Of a stretch of 64,000 nucleotides of DNA, positions 8,460-17,682 are shown piece by piece; the stretch's first letter is position 1, and each line of letters begins with the position of its first letter. Position numbers and translations under genes: made by a program. The stretch is taken from NCBI RefSeq assembly GCF_021166585.1, contig NZ_JAJOZE010000008.1, positions 86,836 to 150,835 on the forward strand, written 5' to 3'. The notes beneath the pieces are model-generated. The model saw nothing but the letters and a program-made list of their open reading frames with translations, had not been told where the DNA came from and ran no database searches. The DNA is from Metabacillus kandeliae (GTDB taxonomy: Bacteria > Bacillota > Bacilli > Bacillales > Bacillaceae).

Positions 8460-9733
8460 GCAATCACCCCGCGCTTGTTTTCAAAAGCTTTGTAGGACTC
8501 TTCCTTCATAATCGTTTTTAGAGCTTCTATAGAAAGCCGAACATCCTCAAAAGAGTTGTATAAAGCAACAGGTGCAAGACGGATGCCGTTTGGCGAGCGG
8601 AAATCAGGGATGATACTCTTTTCCTTTAATGCCCGGCAAATTCTCGCTGCTTCCGGATGCTCCAGAAATACATGCCCGCCCCTTGTCTCGTCTTTCGGAT
8701 TGCGAATGAGAAACCCGAATTCTGAAAGCTCCTCTTCAATGAGCTCCATCATGTACTCGGTAAGCCTGAGGGATTTTTCTCTAATGGAGCCTATTCCCGC
8801 TTCTTTGAACATGGCGAGTGAGCCGATCAGCGGCGCCATGCTCAGCACATGCGGGGTGCCCATTTGATAGGCGCCGGCATGACCGGCAGGCGTCAGCTCA
8901 TGTTCCATGTCAAACTGCTTTTCTTTATCAGAGCTGAACCATCCAGCAAGACCCGGCGTTTTGCCGAAATGGCGGCTGTTGACATAAAGCCCTGCCACAG
9001 CGCCAGGGCCGCCGTTTAAATGCTTGTAGGTGCACCAAAAAGCAAAGTCTGTTCCCCATTCTGATAAGGAGTGCGGGACAGAACCGATCGAATGGCACAA
9101 ATCAAATCCAATCAAAATGCCTTTTTCATGTGCTGCTTCTGTCAGCTTTTTCATATCAAGGATTTGTCCGCTTCGATATTGCACACCTGATAGGACAACA
9201 AGCGCCGTTTCCTCTGTCATGGCAGCAAGCAGATCTTCTTCTGCAAGAAGATGCCCGTCTTTGCTCTTTACTTTGACTAAGTGCTCTTCCGGGTCATATC
9301 CTTTCAGTTTCAGCTGGCTTTGCAGCGCGTATATATCAGTTGGAAAGGAGATTTCGTCCGTCACAATTTTTGTGCGTTTTCCTTCCGGCTGATAAAAGGT
9401 GGCTGCGAGCTGGTGAAGATTAGAAGTCGTGGAACCGGTTACAATTGTTTCATTGCTTTTAGCTCCAATGATCGGCGCCAAGGCTTCTCCCAATGATTCA
9501 GCCAGGTAATACCACGGATGCTTTCCTTCTGTCCAGCCGTCTATGCCATATGATTTCCATGATTGCAGCAGTTCCAGCACAGCTTGCTCCGACCGCTTCG
9601 AAAGCAGGCCGAGGGAATTGCCATCTAAATAAATGCTGCCTTCCTTTATGTAAAATTCCTTGCGAAAATGCTTCAGCTCATCCTTCTCGTCGAGCATGCC
9701 GGCATATTCCGGTGTGTTTTTTCTCATTTGCAT
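8456..9733 (-). CDS. kynU: Kynureninase
   Basis: This 425-residue PLP enzyme cleaves kynurenine to anthranilate and alanine. It carries the N-terminal YLDGNSLGL motif and the PLP lysine in [13 protein letters not shown], with FDLCHSIG supplying the cofactor aspartate. It is the first gene of the operon. A TATAAT -10 element (9770-9775, minus strand) lies about 37 bases upstream of the start, but I see no good -35. The operon makes anthranilate. No NAD-synthesis or anthranilate-degrading genes are next to it. Confidence 0.96.
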   Translation of the reverse strand: MQMRKNTPEYAGMLDEKDELKHFRKEFYIKEGSIYLDGNSLGLLSKRSEQAVLELLQSWKSYGIDGWTEGKHPWYYLAESLGEALAPIIGAKSNETIVTGSTTSNLHQLAATFYQPEGKRTKIVTDEISFPTDIYALQSQLKLKGYDPEEHLVKVKSKDGHLLAEEDLLAAMTEETALVVLSGVQYRSGQILDMKKLTEAAHEKGILIGFDLCHSIGSVPHSLSEWGTDFAFWCTYKHLNGGPGAVAGLYVNSRHFGKTPGLAGWFSSDKEKQFDMEHELTPAGHAGAYQMGTPHVLSMAPLIGSLAMFKEAGIGSIREKSLRLTEYMMELIEEELSEFGFLIRNPKDETRGGHVFLEHPEAARICRALKEKSIIPDFRSPNGIRLAPVALYNSFEDVRLSIEALKTIMKEESYKAFENKRGVIA

Positions 9734-9926
9734 ATACTCATCCCTTTCCCATTTGCGGCCTGCACTAAAATTATACTGCAGATAAAGGCTGACAAAGGAA
9801 AGTTTTTATTATTTTTCATTAAAATACGATGAGAATAATCGTTATTTAAAAATTACATGCTATATTGTTTTAAATCCCTTCACTTAGGTGAAAAGCTGTT
9901 AAGGGATGATCTATGGAGGGCAGACG

Positions 9927-11210
9927 ATGAGCCACTTTTTTTCATTATTTGAGCATCACAGCTATCTTATTTTGTTTGCCGTTACAGCTCTTGAGCTGAT
10001 TGCTTTGCCTGTATCAAGCGAATTTTTCATGAGCTATGCGGGCTATTTTGTGTTTCAGGGAAAAATGAATTATATATTAACTGTTTTAGCTGCATTTGCT
10101 GCTGCTGGACTGGCAGTTACCATTACCTACTGGATTGGCCGGCTTGGAGGGTACAGATTAGTGGAAAGGTATGGCCGTTATTTTCACTTCGGGCCGAAGC
10201 AGTACGAAAAAACAGCAGCCTGGTTTGATAAGTCTGGTAAGGGGTTGCTGCTCTTTGCTTACTTTCTCCCAGGAGTGCGGCATTTGACAGGCTACTTTGC
10301 CGGCATCTCAAAAATGCCATTTCGGACATATATGCTTCTTTCTTATATTGGGGCAAGCTTGTGGGCATTCTGCTTTATCTCACTTGGGGTTCTGCTTGGC
10401 CCTAAATGGGAGACTTTCCATCAATTTGCCGGAAGATATCTTCTTGTCCTGGTTGTGATTGTCGGCTTGTTTTTGGCTGTTCTCACCGCTTACAGGCTGT
10501 ACAGAAAGCCTATAAGACATTTTTTCAGCCAGTATTTCGCCAAGCTCCTGACTCATTTTCATACCATCAGGGCAACGGGGATTTTTCTGATCTTCCTTTT
10601 TGCCGCTTTTATCGGCATGATGGCTTTGATGATTGGCATTGCTCAGGACTATTTGAATAATGAATTCACAAGGTTTAATGAGGTTGCGGGAATCATAGGC
10701 CATAGACTGTTTGCTCTGCCGGGAATTCAGGGCACTGAGAATGTTATTCTATTTTTCCAATCGACTTATGTATTGGGAGCAGCCGTTTTCTGTTCCATGC
10801 TGATCATTTGGAAGAGAGAGCCAGAGCGAAGGCTTGAAACGGTTATGACAGCGGTCATTCTAGGCGGCGGGCCTCTCTATTTTTACCTTGTGAAAAAAGC
10901 GCTTGGACTTGTTCATTCTCTCGTTACAGCAAATCTGCCACTGTCTCCCTCATTTCCATATGAATACAGCATGACTGCCATCATTGTTTACGGCACTTGC
11001 TTATTTGTTCTGCTAAGGCATTCATACAGCAAGCGAGTCCAGCTATTTGCGCCGGTCTTATGTGTCTTTCTCCTGCTCTCACTTGCTGCGGCTGAGATTG
11101 CCAAATATTCGATTCTGCCCGGTGATCTTGCAGGCGGATATGTGTTTGGCACAGTTTGGATCGTTTTCAACTTTCTGCTTTTTGAACTGATCAGGGTAGG
11201 CGTAAGATAA
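9927..11210 (+). CDS. DedA-family membrane protein with degenerate PAP2-like C-terminal domain
   Basis: The ATG at 9927 is chosen because GGAGGG (9915-9920) precedes it; the ATG 21 bases upstream lacks a site. The product is 427 residues. Residues about 1-190 are a DedA/SNARE-associated (VTT) domain with its usual marks: ELIALPVSSEF, TYWIGRLGGYRL, F-LPGVRH-TGYFAGISKM. This family acts in lipid scrambling and membrane homeostasis. Residues about 205-427 form several more helices laid out like a PAP2 phosphatase, but the PSGH motif reads PYEY, and the third-motif histidine before the PGD aspartate is missing. Catalysis by this half is therefore unlikely. It lies just upstream of a two-component system in the same direction (31-bp gap). 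Confidence 0.75.
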   Translation: MSHFFSLFEHHSYLILFAVTALELIALPVSSEFFMSYAGYFVFQGKMNYILTVLAAFAAAGLAVTITYWIGRLGGYRLVERYGRYFHFGPKQYEKTAAWFDKSGKGLLLFAYFLPGVRHLTGYFAGISKMPFRTYMLLSYIGASLWAFCFISLGVLLGPKWETFHQFAGRYLLVLVVIVGLFLAVLTAYRLYRKPIRHFFSQYFAKLLTHFHTIRATGIFLIFLFAAFIGMMALMIGIAQDYLNNEFTRFNEVAGIIGHRLFALPGIQGTENVILFFQSTYVLGAAVFCSMLIIWKREPERRLETVMTAVILGGGPLYFYLVKKALGLVHSLVTANLPLSPSFPYEYSMTAIIVYGTCLFVLLRHSYSKRVQLFAPVLCVFLLLSLAAAEIAKYSILPGDLAGGYVFGTVWIVFNFLLFELIRVGVR

Positions 11211-11241
11211 GATGATAGAAAATTGGGAAGTGTGATATACG

Positions 11242-11940
11242 TTGAAGAAACGGATTTTAATTATAGAAGATGAAGAAAAAATCGCAAAAGTTTTAAAAAT
11301 TGAGCTCAGTTTTGAAGGCTATGAAGTTTTTACTGCTTACAACGGGAAGTCTGGTCTGCAGTCGGCTTTTAGCCTTCAGCCTGACTGTATTCTTTTAGAT
11401 GTGATGCTCCCTGAAATGAGCGGAATTGACGTGCTGAAGAAATTAAGGCAGGAAGATGCAGTAACCCCGGTTATCCTGCTGACAGCAAGAACTTCCACTT
11501 TAGATAAGGTGCATGGTCTTGATCACGGGGCGAACGACTATATAACAAAGCCATTCGAAATTGAAGAGCTGCTGGCAAGAATCAGGGCAGCGATGAGACA
11601 AATCGGAGCTGCCGGAACAAAAGCACAGGATGCGCGTACTATTCTGGGAGCCTCGGATCTATCAGTCAACACGGAAACAAGGGAGGTTATTAGAGGAGAG
11701 CGCACTCTTACCCTGACCCCAACCGAATTTGAACTGCTGGTTTACTTGCTCATTAACAAAAACAAAATTGTGACACGGGAAGGCATTCTCACAAACGTAT
11801 GGGGCTATGAATATGAAGGCGAAACCAATATCATCGATGTGTATATCCGCTATTTGCGCAAAAAAATTGACCAGGAAGGCGAGGAGCCTCTAATTACAAC
11901 GGTCAGGGGTGTCGGATATATGATAAAGGATAAAAAATGA
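11242..11940 (+). CDS. OmpR-type response regulator
   Basis: This 232-residue protein has an N-terminal receiver domain with acidic pair EDEE, phospho-acceptor aspartate in ILLDVMLPEMSG, conserved T in LLTAR and lysine in ITKPFE. A C-terminal winged helix (LTPTEFELLVYLLINKNKIV, then RYLRKKID and VRGVGYM) follows. The start is TTG at 11242 behind GGGAAG. The stop overlaps the kinase start by 4 bp. It resembles ArlR/YkoG-type regulators, but the signal is unknown. The DedA-PAP2 gene upstream is a likely co-transcribed partner and points to the envelope. Confidence 0.92.
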   Translation: MKKRILIIEDEEKIAKVLKIELSFEGYEVFTAYNGKSGLQSAFSLQPDCILLDVMLPEMSGIDVLKKLRQEDAVTPVILLTARTSTLDKVHGLDHGANDYITKPFEIEELLARIRAAMRQIGAAGTKAQDARTILGASDLSVNTETREVIRGERTLTLTPTEFELLVYLLINKNKIVTREGILTNVWGYEYEGETNIIDVYIRYLRKKIDQEGEEPLITTVRGVGYMIKDKK

Positions 11941-13295
11941 AAATCACGACAAAAATCAATCTGCTGACAACTGCCTGGCTTTTAATCATTCTGTCAATCA
12001 TCAATATTGTCGTTTACGTTTCGTTTTTGGAAATGACGGTCAGTCTGGAGAAAGAAGCGGTCTCCAAAAAAGCTGAGATGATTCTTAAGAAGCTTTCAGA
12101 AGAGGACAGTAAGGGCAATGAGAATATGATCCTGTCAGCTTATCTTGTTGACCATTCTTTTATCCGTCTGATCAACCCCGATAATACGATCCGAAAACAG
12201 CTGTCCAATGACCCTGAGCTTTCTAAAAGAGAGCCTGAATTTACCCGAAAAGATGAAGCCTTTAGAATTAAAACGTTTGAAAACAACAGAGAAGAAGAAG
12301 GGCTGATCACTCGAACCCCCATCAAAAAGGATGGCCGGATTATCGGAACCCTTGAAATCGGCGAACGGATGGCCGGTTTTGAGACAAGGAAGGACTGGCT
12401 GAAGGCTATTCTGATTGCTTGCACCCTCATTGCTGCCGCCTTATCCCTTCTTGGAGGGAAATGGCTGGCAGGCCTGATTATCAAGCCGGTTTCAAGAATG
12501 ATCGGCACGATGGAGGATATTGAAAAAAGCGGTGTGCTTAAACCGATCGTTAGGACCGGCTCAGCTAACGATGAGCTCGAAAAGATGGCGGCCACATTCA
12601 ACCGCATGATTCTACGACTGCAAGAAAACAGCGAGCGGCAAAAGCAATTTGTGTCAGATGCTTCCCATGAACTAAAAACCCCCCTTACTGTGATTAAAAG
12701 CTATTCAGACCTATTGAGAAGACGGGGAACGGAAGACAAAGAAATGACGCTAGATGCTGCGAATACGATTTATGCAGAAGCCTCCCGCATTCAAAAAATG
12801 GCTGAATACTTGCTTGATTTAGCTGACGCAGAAAAAGAAAACACCTTAAACATTGAAGAAACCGATCTTGTCCTGCTGTGTGAAAGCTTGCTGAAGCACC
12901 TGCGCCAAGCCTATAAACGAAGGCTGATTCTTCACAGCAGTGCCGAAAGCATCCTTCTTCCCGCAGATAAACTCAAGCTTGAACAAGTGCTGATTATTGT
13001 CCTTGATAATGCGATGAAATACAGCAAGGAGAAGATTGATGTCTTTATTGAAAGTAATGGCAATAAAGTTATTATCAGGATTCAGGATTATGGCATTGGC
13101 ATTCCAAAGGAAGAAGCGCGGAAAGTATTTGAACGCTTTTACCGTGTTGATAAAGCAAGAAGCAGGGAGACAGGAGGTACTGGCCTCGGACTTTCTATCG
13201 CCAAGAACATCGTCTCCCTCCACAGCGGAAAAATTGAAATAAACAGTGAAGCGGGTAAAGGGACTGAGGTTAGAATCTCCCTGCCGCTTCGGTAA
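11937..13295 (+). CDS. Membrane sensor histidine kinase
   Basis: This 452-residue kinase has a transmembrane helix at about 9-30, an extracytoplasmic sensor of about 120 residues, a second helix near 155-180, a HAMP linker and a HisKA domain with the H-box SDASHELKTPLTVIKSY. The HATPase domain has the N-box NAMKYS, the G1 box DYGIGIP, the F-box FERFYRVD and the G2 box GGTGLGLSIAKN. All catalytic boxes look intact. It overlaps the response regulator gene by 4 bp. A terminator follows at once. Confidence 0.93.
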   Translation: MKITTKINLLTTAWLLIILSIINIVVYVSFLEMTVSLEKEAVSKKAEMILKKLSEEDSKGNENMILSAYLVDHSFIRLINPDNTIRKQLSNDPELSKREPEFTRKDEAFRIKTFENNREEEGLITRTPIKKDGRIIGTLEIGERMAGFETRKDWLKAILIACTLIAAALSLLGGKWLAGLIIKPVSRMIGTMEDIEKSGVLKPIVRTGSANDELEKMAATFNRMILRLQENSERQKQFVSDASHELKTPLTVIKSYSDLLRRRGTEDKEMTLDAANTIYAEASRIQKMAEYLLDLADAEKENTLNIEETDLVLLCESLLKHLRQAYKRRLILHSSAESILLPADKLKLEQVLIIVLDNAMKYSKEKIDVFIESNGNKVIIRIQDYGIGIPKEEARKVFERFYRVDKARSRETGGTGLGLSIAKNIVSLHSGKIEINSEAGKGTEVRISLPLR

Positions 13296-13326
13296 AACAG
13301 CTGGTTTTTATATCAGCTGTTTTTTT
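13294..13326 (+). terminator. Intrinsic terminator of the two-component operon
   Basis: AAAACAGCTG (13294-13303) pairs with CAGCTGTTTT (13314-13323) and runs into T residues. The stem starts at the kinase stop codon. Confidence 0.85.
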
Positions 13327-13361
13327 ATCCTTAAACATTCTGAATTTTTAGCATATATTGC

Positions 13362-13410
13362 TTGACGAAACTCTTCTCGCGTGTATAATTCATACTATAC
13401 CTATAGGGAT
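13362..13410 (+). promoter_or_regulatory. SigA promoter with CsoR/CstR-like operator
   Basis: TTGACG (13362-13367), a 16-bp spacer and TATAAT (13384-13389) form a promoter for the small CPxC gene. Just downstream, ATACC-TATA-GGGAT (13397-13410) is a near-dyad of C- and G-tracts around an AT core, the general form of CsoR/CstR operators. The nearby cstR gene makes this assignment plausible. Confidence 0.5.
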
Positions 13411-13432
13411 TTGAAAACTGGAGGGCTGCACC

Positions 13433-13603
13433 ATGAGTCTGTTTAGCCGGCTTTTTACTGAAAAGTGCCCAAAATGCCAGCAAAAGCTGGTGCTCGACAC
13501 AAATAAGCAAAGCTATTCAATGGTTGTAAAGGTGTGCCCTGAAAACCATTATGAAAAGGTGTATCACCCTGCCCTTGAATCGTTTATCGAAATCGAAAAA
13601 TAA
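13433..13603 (+). CDS. Small CPxC protein, 56 residues, unknown function
   Basis: It starts ATG behind GGAGGG, with a clear promoter upstream and a terminator downstream, so it looks like a genuine gene. The product begins MSLFSRLFTEKCPKCQQK and has a third cysteine in VKVCPENHYEK, giving a C-x2-C plus C/H arrangement that could bind zinc or react with thiols. I do not recognise the family. The operator-like sequence at its transcription start suggests co-regulation with the CstR/TauE genes on the other strand. Confidence 0.7.
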   Translation: MSLFSRLFTEKCPKCQQKLVLDTNKQSYSMVVKVCPENHYEKVYHPALESFIEIEK

Positions 13604-13604
13604 A

Positions 13605-13638
13605 AAAGGCAAATTTCCGATTAGGGGAATTTGCCTTT
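13605..13638. terminator. Bidirectional terminator
   Basis: AAAGGCAAATTTCC pairs with GGGGAATTTGCCTTT with one bulge, between the convergent small CPxC gene and the tauE-like gene. Confidence 0.8.
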
Positions 13639-14413
13639 ATAAGATATCCAGCCAGATTTTCACAGCTGTAATGAAAATCAGCACTGATAAAATGACCTGA
13701 AGCACTTTCGTATTGGCCCGTCTCCCTGTCATCGCGCCGAGCGGCGAAGCAATCAGGCTTGCTATAACGACAACAAGTGCAGGAAGAAAAAGAACCTGGC
13801 CTGTTGCAAGCTTGCCGGCTGTTGAGCCAATAGAAGAGAGAAACGTAATAGCCAGTGAGGATGCAATCGTCATCCGGGTAGGGATTTTCAAAATCAGCAG
13901 CATGATCGGAACCATTAAAAAAGCACCGCCCGCTCCAACGATTCCTGCAGCAATTCCCACGGCGAATGCTAAAGCTGATGCTAGCCATTTATTAAACACC
14001 ACTGCTGTGAGATCCTGTTCATCAAGCCCTTTTTTCGGTATCAGCATCATCACGACGGCAAGCAGCGCCAGAATGCCGTACACAATATTGACTCCTGCCT
14101 CACTCATCAGCCTTGATCCAAAGCCTCCGAGGAAGCTTCCAGCAAGTACACTGACTCCCATATACAGAATCAGCCTTTTATTTAAATATCCGCCTTTTCG
14201 GTAAATGAGCACTCCGCTGATTGAAGCGAACAGCGCCTGAACTGTACTGATGCCTGACACATCATGAGGGGTAAAGCTTGCAAGCCCAAGAAGCGCAGGA
14301 ATATAAAGAAGCATTGGATAGTTGATGATTGCTCCGCCAATGCCGAGCATACCTGAAATAAAGGACCCGGCCAGGCCGATTAGAAATAAAGTAATCATGA
14401 GTGCCATGCTCAT
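13637..14413 (-). CDS. TauE/SafE family sulfite/sulfonate exporter
   Basis: The start at 14413 is chosen because AAGGAGGC precedes it; the longer reading upstream has no site. The 258-residue product is a polytopic membrane protein with the two glycine-rich repeats of TauE/SafE ([16 protein letters not shown] near the N-terminus and [17 protein letters not shown] in the second half). Family members export sulfite or related organosulfur anions. The gene lies 137 bp downstream of a CstR-type regulator, and in Firmicutes CstR controls tauE in sulfide/persulfide detoxification. Sulfite is the likely substrate by context. Confidence 0.88.
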   Translation of the reverse strand: MSMALMITLFLIGLAGSFISGMLGIGGAIINYPMLLYIPALLGLASFTPHDVSGISTVQALFASISGVLIYRKGGYLNKRLILYMGVSVLAGSFLGGFGSRLMSEAGVNIVYGILALLAVVMMLIPKKGLDEQDLTAVVFNKWLASALAFAVGIAAGIVGAGGAFLMVPIMLLILKIPTRMTIASSLAITFLSSIGSTAGKLATGQVLFLPALVVVIASLIASPLGAMTGRRANTKVLQVILSVLIFITAVKIWLDIL

Positions 14414-14511
14414 CTGGACTGCCTCCTTAAGGAAAGGAACCATAAAAAGCTCCCCATCTATTTTAAGCCTTTTTGGTCCAGAATTTAAATAGCTAATCCA
14501 AAACAAAATAA

Positions 14512-14546
14512 AAGAGCATGAAAGGAACCTTCTTTTTCATGCTCTT
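14512..14546 (-). terminator. Intrinsic terminator of cstR
   Basis: A 12-bp stem (14512-14523 with 14535-14546) is followed on the minus strand by a T-rich run. It separates cstR from tauE, so tauE needs read-through or its own promoter. Confidence 0.8.
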
Positions 14547-14550
14547 CTGC

Positions 14551-14814
14551 TTATCTGCTTTTTATTAATAACTCAACCGCTTCTTTCACAAGGTGTTCTG
14601 TGCCTTCGCCTTTTTCAATGTTTTCTCTCACGCATTGTTCCAGGTTTGAACTCACAATCACACCCATTGTCCGGTCAATGGCGTTTCTTGAAGCGGATAA
14701 TTGTGTAATGACCTCCCGGCAATCCTTTCCCTGCTCCATCATGCCGATCACACCTTTAATCTGCCCTTCGATCCGCTTCAGGCGGTTAATGACCTTTTTA
14801 TCATATTCAATCAT
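14551..14814 (-). CDS. cstR: CsoR-family repressor of the persulfide-sensing CstR type
   Basis: The ATG at 14814 is preferred (GGAGGTG in front), giving 87 residues. It is an all-helical CsoR/DUF156 protein starting MIEYDKKVINRLKRIEGQIKG. It has just two cysteines, C32 (GKDCREV) and C61 (NLEQCVREN). The histidine that copper-sensing CsoR uses with them is replaced by asparagine (N57). A cysteine pair without the copper histidine is the mark of CstR, which forms persulfide bridges and releases DNA. The TauE exporter downstream fits. A promoter with a dyad operator lies just upstream. Confidence 0.82.
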   Translation of the reverse strand: MIEYDKKVINRLKRIEGQIKGVIGMMEQGKDCREVITQLSASRNAIDRTMGVIVSSNLEQCVRENIEKGEGTEHLVKEAVELLIKSR

Positions 14815-14852
14815 GTAAAAGGCACCTCCATTTCTGTCCAAGCTATGACATC

Positions 14853-14881
14853 ATAATATACCCGCTCCAGTATAAAGACAA
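14853..14881 (-). promoter_or_regulatory. cstR promoter with candidate operator
   Basis: On the minus strand, TTGTCT (14881-14876), a 17-bp spacer and TATTAT (14858-14853) form a promoter. The spacer contains the dyad ATACTGGAGCGGGTAT (14858-14873), which fits autoregulation by CstR. Confidence 0.55.
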
Positions 14882-14942
14882 CTTCCTTGTTCTCCGGAAT
14901 CAATTGTGAAGCGGGAGGGTGAGTTTGTGAGGGCTAAGAAAA

Positions 14943-14975
14943 AAGAACATGGTCCCTTCAGTGGACCTTGCTCTT
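14943..14975 (-). terminator. Terminator of the ABC transporter operon
   Basis: AAGAACATGGTCC (14943-14955) pairs at 12 of 13 positions, counting one G-U pair, with GGACCTTGCTCTT (14963-14975). On the minus strand it is followed by TTTTT. Confidence 0.8.
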
Positions 14976-14978
14976 CGC

Positions 14979-16154
14979 TTATAGCACGGTTAAATCAGAA
15001 GCATAGAGGTATTTCCCTTGTTGGACTGGATGGTGTTTTGGAGTATAGGTTCCTTTATAAATATTTCCCCCTGTAAATAGGTCGTATACAGACAGCTGAA
15101 TTGGTTTGTGATCTTCCAACCCATCGTTGGCAATATACAGTTTATTTTTATTAATCGTTAAAAGATTCAAATGAGGGAATATATGATCTGCCAGCACAGT
15201 GTTATCTTCCAAATTGAAAACTAGAATTCTCATAGTTTTTCCTTTTGGTTGGCAAAGATAAAGGAGAGAATCTTCAGAGAAAAGACTCACATCATCCATG
15301 TTCATGTCTTTTGGCAGAGATATTTTTCTTGACGTTCCTGAGTACAAATCAACTGCATAAAATTCTCTGGACACAACTTTTGGCGCCTTTTCTTCATTTT
15401 TTCCTGGTCCTTTATCTTTTACTTCAGCAGACAAAACGGTGTACCTGCCAAGTCCAAACGGATTGGTTTCTCTTGAGAAAGAGTAGGAAATATTGGCTTT
15501 CTCTCTGCTGGCTAACCTTACATCTTTAACGAGCTTTTTATCTGCAATTGAAAAGCTGTATAAATGATAGCTTTCTGATGTGTCTCTGACATTTTGTGTA
15601 CGTACTTTAATCTCGTTCTGAAACCTTTGAACGTCCTGAATGTAGATATTTAAGTAAGGATCTTTATTATCTGTTGGAATATCTGTTTTGAAAGACATGG
15701 AGCTATTATCATTTTTGCTGTATACGGAAATTGTCATCGTGATCGGCTTCTGAGTTAGTACATCTCGAAAGGGTTCTACTTGAGCGATAACAATCCACTT
15801 ATTATCTTCAAAAATATCGGCATTAATATCTTTTCCCCTCATGAAATTTCTGTATTTGTTTGTCAGCTCTTCAAGACGCGGTCTTCCCATTTGTGTATCT
15901 AACTGCTGTAAAGGGTTTAGCCTTCTTTTATAAGTCGCTCCTTCTGAATTGATTTTGACCTCTTCAGCGGAATGCCTGCCGTAATAAGTTCCGTTTAACA
16001 CCAAATTTTTAACAGCATTTTCGTCCCCAGATTCCTTCTTTAAATAATAGTCTGGAAATTGGCTGACTGTAACGGCAGATTGAATATAATACGTACTGAG
16101 ACCAGCTAAAGCTATAATTGCTAGACTAATAGAAATGGCAATTTTCTTGATCAT
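14979..16154 (-). CDS. Exported/anchored protein of an ABC operon, unknown function
   Basis: The ATG at 16154 fits the site AAAGGTGG better than the GTG nine bases upstream, giving 391 residues. An N-terminal hydrophobic helix (about 5-25) with lysines before it anchors or exports the chain. The rest is hydrophilic and rich in short strand-like repeats (LYLCQPKGK, NKLYIANDG, YLYASDL), suggesting a beta-propeller-like outer domain. It is the fourth gene of gntR-ATPase-permease-this gene, 2 bp from the permease, so it probably serves as the extracytoplasmic part of that system. I do not recognise a named family. Confidence 0.75.
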   Translation of the reverse strand: MIKKIAISISLAIIALAGLSTYYIQSAVTVSQFPDYYLKKESGDENAVKNLVLNGTYYGRHSAEEVKINSEGATYKRRLNPLQQLDTQMGRPRLEELTNKYRNFMRGKDINADIFEDNKWIVIAQVEPFRDVLTQKPITMTISVYSKNDNSSMSFKTDIPTDNKDPYLNIYIQDVQRFQNEIKVRTQNVRDTSESYHLYSFSIADKKLVKDVRLASREKANISYSFSRETNPFGLGRYTVLSAEVKDKGPGKNEEKAPKVVSREFYAVDLYSGTSRKISLPKDMNMDDVSLFSEDSLLYLCQPKGKTMRILVFNLEDNTVLADHIFPHLNLLTINKNKLYIANDGLEDHKPIQLSVYDLFTGGNIYKGTYTPKHHPVQQGKYLYASDLTVL

Positions 16155-16165
16155 GGCTACCACCT

Positions 16166-16996
16166 TTATACTGTGATTTTTTTATTAATGAGATATCTGC
16201 TGGTCAAAACAGAAACTGCCGCTGACACGACAATTAACCCAAGTTCCACTAATATGATTTCACTGGGATAAAGATAGCCGATCAAATCACTCAGTAATAT
16301 AACTGGAATCAATAAAAAGGCGAGGATCAGACAGCAATAAATAATTCCCAATATTATGCCTTGCATTTTAAAGCTTCTCTCAAAAAGAATTGCCGTAAAA
16401 ATGACTAGTACAGCTGCCAATCCAACACCATAGTACACAATAAATTCGGTTAGTGATTTTGGTAAAAGTATTGTAAAAATCATGCTTCGATCTATACTAT
16501 CACTCAGCGGGAAATTGTTTCTAATTTGGTAAGGGACGATGGATTGAAAAAGGGAATTTTCCACTGGCAATAAAAGTGCTTCAATTCCAACCAGGGTAAC
16601 AGTCATTAAAAAGATGGCCGCTGCCTTGGACAAGAACAGGTTCATCCGTGCAGACGGCAGCATAAGCAGCCGGTAGATAAAAGCATTGGCTGCAAACCAG
16701 TCCCTGTACCAAATGAAAAAGATATAAAACAGCAATGCACAAATACATAGGGCGATTGGTGCAAGAGTCCACATTGAGCTTAAAATATATGTAAAGTCCA
16801 TCTTAAATTTCATGCCTTTAGAAAATTCTTCAATTGACTGATTTAATACTCTCATTTCGGCAAACGCACCAGCTGCATACATCTTCGACACCACAACAGT
16901 CCCAATCAACTGCAGCCCCACGGCCAGCAGCACAAGCACACCATAAATCTTTGCAAATCTCCGAATCTCAAAGTTTACTAATTTTAAAAAACTCAC
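16166..16996 (-). CDS. ABC transporter permease, YtrC/D-like
   Basis: This 276-residue membrane protein has about six helices and a large outer loop after the first helix, the layout of ABC-2-type permeases in Ytr-like operons. The start is GTG at 16996, overlapping the ATPase stop by 4 bp. It would form the transmembrane part of the exporter with the ATPase encoded just upstream. Substrate unknown; YtrA-type operons are often tied to cell-wall antibiotic stress. Confidence 0.8.
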   Translation of the reverse strand: MSFLKLVNFEIRRFAKIYGVLVLLAVGLQLIGTVVVSKMYAAGAFAEMRVLNQSIEEFSKGMKFKMDFTYILSSMWTLAPIALCICALLFYIFFIWYRDWFAANAFIYRLLMLPSARMNLFLSKAAAIFLMTVTLVGIEALLLPVENSLFQSIVPYQIRNNFPLSDSIDRSMIFTILLPKSLTEFIVYYGVGLAAVLVIFTAILFERSFKMQGIILGIIYCCLILAFLLIPVILLSDLIGYLYPSEIILVELGLIVVSAAVSVLTSRYLINKKITV

Positions 16997-17682
16997 CCGT
17001 GGTACACCTCCCTCATCACATCGATGACTGATTTGCCTTCTTCCATTCTCATATCTTCTGTCGCAAAGCTTTTCAGGACTTTGCCGTTATCAAGCAGGAC
17101 AGCCTTATCGATTAAGTGCTCAATATCATTGATTTCATGGGTTGTGATGATCACGCCTCTGTTTTCGATCAGATGGCTTGTAAAAACTTCGGCAATTTGT
17201 TCTCTGCTGAAAATATCAATGCCTGAGAAAGGTTCATCCATCAAAAGGTAATCTGTATCAAGGGAGAGGCCAAGCAGCAGATTGGTTTTGGCAGTGTTTC
17301 CTTTTGAAAGTGAGGAGATTTTGCTTGTTGGGTCGAGCCGGAAAAATTTCAGCAGCTCCTCTGCTCTTCCGCTGTTCCAGTTTGGATAAAAGTCTTTCAT
17401 AAATTCCATCGCATCCTGAATTTTCATCCATGATTGCATGATCGGCTGATCCGGTATGTAGGATACTTTTTCATAAAAGGCTTTGCTGATCTTATTGCCA
17501 TCTATCAAAATCTCCCCGCTGCTGATCGGTGTCAGCCCCATAATGGCCTTCAGCGTGGTTGTTTTCCCGACCCCATTGATGCCGATGAGACACGTAATTT
17601 CCCCTTTATTTGCTGTGAACGTGGCACCGTCCAGAATCTTTCGTCTCCCATACTTCTTTGAAATATTTTTTACCTCAATCAT
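16993..17682 (-). CDS. ABC transporter ATPase, YtrB-like
   Basis: This 229-residue ATPase has Walker A GINGVGKTT, the signature SLSKGNTAKTNL (a degenerate LSGGQ, as is common in this subfamily), Walker B YLLMDEPFSGID and the switch histidine in ITTHE. It overlaps its neighbours by 4 bp on both sides. It powers the permease encoded next; direction and substrate are not known. Confidence 0.92.
   Translation of the reverse strand: MIEVKNISKKYGRRKILDGATFTANKGEITCLIGINGVGKTTTLKAIMGLTPISSGEILIDGNKISKAFYEKVSYIPDQPIMQSWMKIQDAMEFMKDFYPNWNSGRAEELLKFFRLDPTSKISSLSKGNTAKTNLLLGLSLDTDYLLMDEPFSGIDIFSREQIAEVFTSHLIENRGVIITTHEINDIEHLIDKAVLLDNGKVLKSFATEDMRMEEGKSVIDVMREVYHG

Noticed and set aside
9824..9846. Fur-box-like word GATGAGAATAATCGTTATT before the DedA gene
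   Set aside because: At least four mismatches to the 7-1-7 Fur core and no iron-related gene beside it.
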